Origin: Polyrhizophydium stewartii
Lineage: Eukaryota; Chytridiomycota; Chytridiomycetes; Rhizophydiales
Assembly: GCA_027604665.1 (NCBI GenBank)
Contig: JADGIZ010000255.1
Coordinates: forward strand, 1 to 17,835
Reading direction: 5' to 3'
DNA: 17,835 bases
In this document: positions 17,323-17,835 of the stretch, piece after piece
Position numbering within the stretch: position 1 is the stretch's first letter
How the letters are laid out: every line of letters starts with the position of its first letter
The notes under the pieces: generated by a model
The model's input: the letters and a program-made list of their open reading frames with translations, nothing else
What the model was told of the DNA's origin: nothing
Databases searched by the model: none
Translations under genes and position numbers: made by a program

Positions 17323-17835
17323 ATGCTCGCACGTCGCCCAGACGCCGGCGGCTCGCTCGGCCGCTCCATCCGTGTGCGCACCAACATCTTCCCGGTCACG
17401 GCCCTGCCCGACATCCGCGTCTACCAGTACGACGTCATCTTCGAGCCCGACGTGCCGCCGCCGGCCGCCCGCCGCGCCTGGAAGGTGCTCGAGGTCTACC
17501 TCAAGCGCAAGGTCGGCCCAAAGTGCGTGCTGGTCTTTGACGGCAGGAAGATTGCGTTCTCGGCGTTCAACATGACCGAGCAGTCCGTCTCGCTCGACGT
17601 GCCCCGCGACGACGACCTTGTGATCCCTCCCCTCGAGGCCGGCGGCGGCGACCATGGCGGCGGCGGTCGCGGCGGCCGCGGCGGTGGTCGTGGAGGGCGT
17701 GGTGGCGGCCGCGGCGGCTACACGGCGCCGCGCACCGTCATCCCAATCCCGCCACGCAACCCCAACGCTCGCCCGGCGACCGAGAGGATTACCGTTACCC
17801 TGCGGCCTGCTGCAACGATCAGCATGCACGAGCTG
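17323..17835 (+). CDS. Argonaute, N-terminal part, cut by the window end
   Basis: An open frame of 171 codons from ATG 17323 to the window end with no stop. It begins MLARRPDAGGSLGRSIRVRTNIFPV and continues DIRVYQYDVIFEPDVPPPAARR, CVLVFDGRKIAFSAF and RITVTLRPAATISMHEL. These match the Argonaute N domain: the RP..G..G..I.VR.N.F.V opening, the Y.YDV strand, the VFDGRK strand and the later F.V.I...A.....L strand. Argonautes load small RNAs and guide RNA silencing; the PAZ, MID and PIWI domains lie outside the window, so slicer residues cannot be judged. A glycine-arginine box (residues about 107-133) interrupts the N domain. The start could lie in an upstream exon, since CTCCAG precedes the ATG by only a few bases, but the opening motif is already complete here. 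Confidence 0.88.
   Translation, partial: MLARRPDAGGSLGRSIRVRTNIFPVTALPDIRVYQYDVIFEPDVPPPAARRAWKVLEVYLKRKVGPKCVLVFDGRKIAFSAFNMTEQSVSLDVPRDDDLVIPPLEAGGGDHGGGGRGGRGGGRGGRGGGRGGYTAPRTVIPIPPRNPNARPATERITVTLRPAATISMHEL
17641..17720 (+). repeat. RGG-box low-complexity repeat inside the Argonaute N domain
   Basis: A run of GGC, GGT and CGC/CGT codons encodes glycine broken by about six arginines in RGG and RGGG steps, ending RGGYTAP. Synonymous variation (GGC, GGT, GGA, GGG and CGC, CGT) shows it is more than a pure DNA triplet expansion. RGG boxes bind RNA and are arginine-methylation targets. Confidence 0.85.

Noticed and set aside
17641..17720. GGC/CGC-rich tract as a simple triplet-repeat expansion
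   Set aside because: Mixed synonymous codons and the kept reading frame suggest a selected RGG protein motif, not a pure DNA repeat.
1..17835. Search for CRISPR arrays, insertion sequences, tRNA or rRNA genes, or a defence cluster
   Set aside because: No regularly spaced repeats, terminal inverted repeats, transposase motifs or RNA-gene signatures were seen; the content is spliced eukaryotic genes.

Overview
This is nuclear DNA of a GC-rich, intron-rich early-diverging fungus, most likely a zoosporic (chytrid-like) one. That call is inference. The window mixes genes typical of fungi (a Pcs60-type acyl-CoA ligase, an ARS-binding-protein-2-like DNA-binding domain, a Prm10-like ThrE transporter) with a tubby-domain protein, which most Dikarya lack. 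There is no bacterial operon structure, CRISPR, insertion sequence, rRNA or tRNA. Coding sequence is cut by 29 proposed introns, mostly 54-97 bp. Every multi-exon model below gives an exact multiple of three bases and rebuilds conserved family motifs across the splice junctions.

Layout. 1-63 (-): the first codons of an unidentified gene. 351-1455 (-): NDUFA13/GRIM-19, a respiratory complex I subunit, 3 exons, divergent from 1582-3568 (+): a Pcs60-type oxalate/acyl-CoA ligase, 3 exons, ending in a peroxisomal AKI signal. 3767-5009 (-): an Abp2-like nuclear DNA-binding protein, 3 exons, divergent from 5599-8798 (+): a tubby protein of 8 exons carrying an N-terminal Sld2/RecQ4/FAM13-like helix motif. 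8918-10533 (+): a secreted kelch protein, 6 exons, with one propeller blade per exon. 10905-13634 (+): CASP/COY1, a Golgi coiled-coil tail-anchored protein, 9 exons including a 12-nt microexon and a GC-AG intron. 13708-14364 (-): an unidentified multi-pass membrane protein. 14505-17002 (-): a ThrE/Prm10-like transporter, 4 exons. 17323-17835 (+): the start of an Argonaute gene with an RGG box inserted inside its N domain, cut by the window end.

The genes form no single pathway. They are ordinary eukaryotic neighbours arranged as divergent pairs around short shared upstream regions (1456-1581, 5010-5598, 17003-17322) and convergent pairs (3569-3766, 13635-13707). The points most worth a second look are the Sld2-like motif joined to tubby, the phase-1 one-blade-per-exon kelch gene, the CASP microexon and the RGG-interrupted Argonaute N domain. 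I see no clearly new defence or mobile system. All splice sites were read by eye and no transcript data were available.
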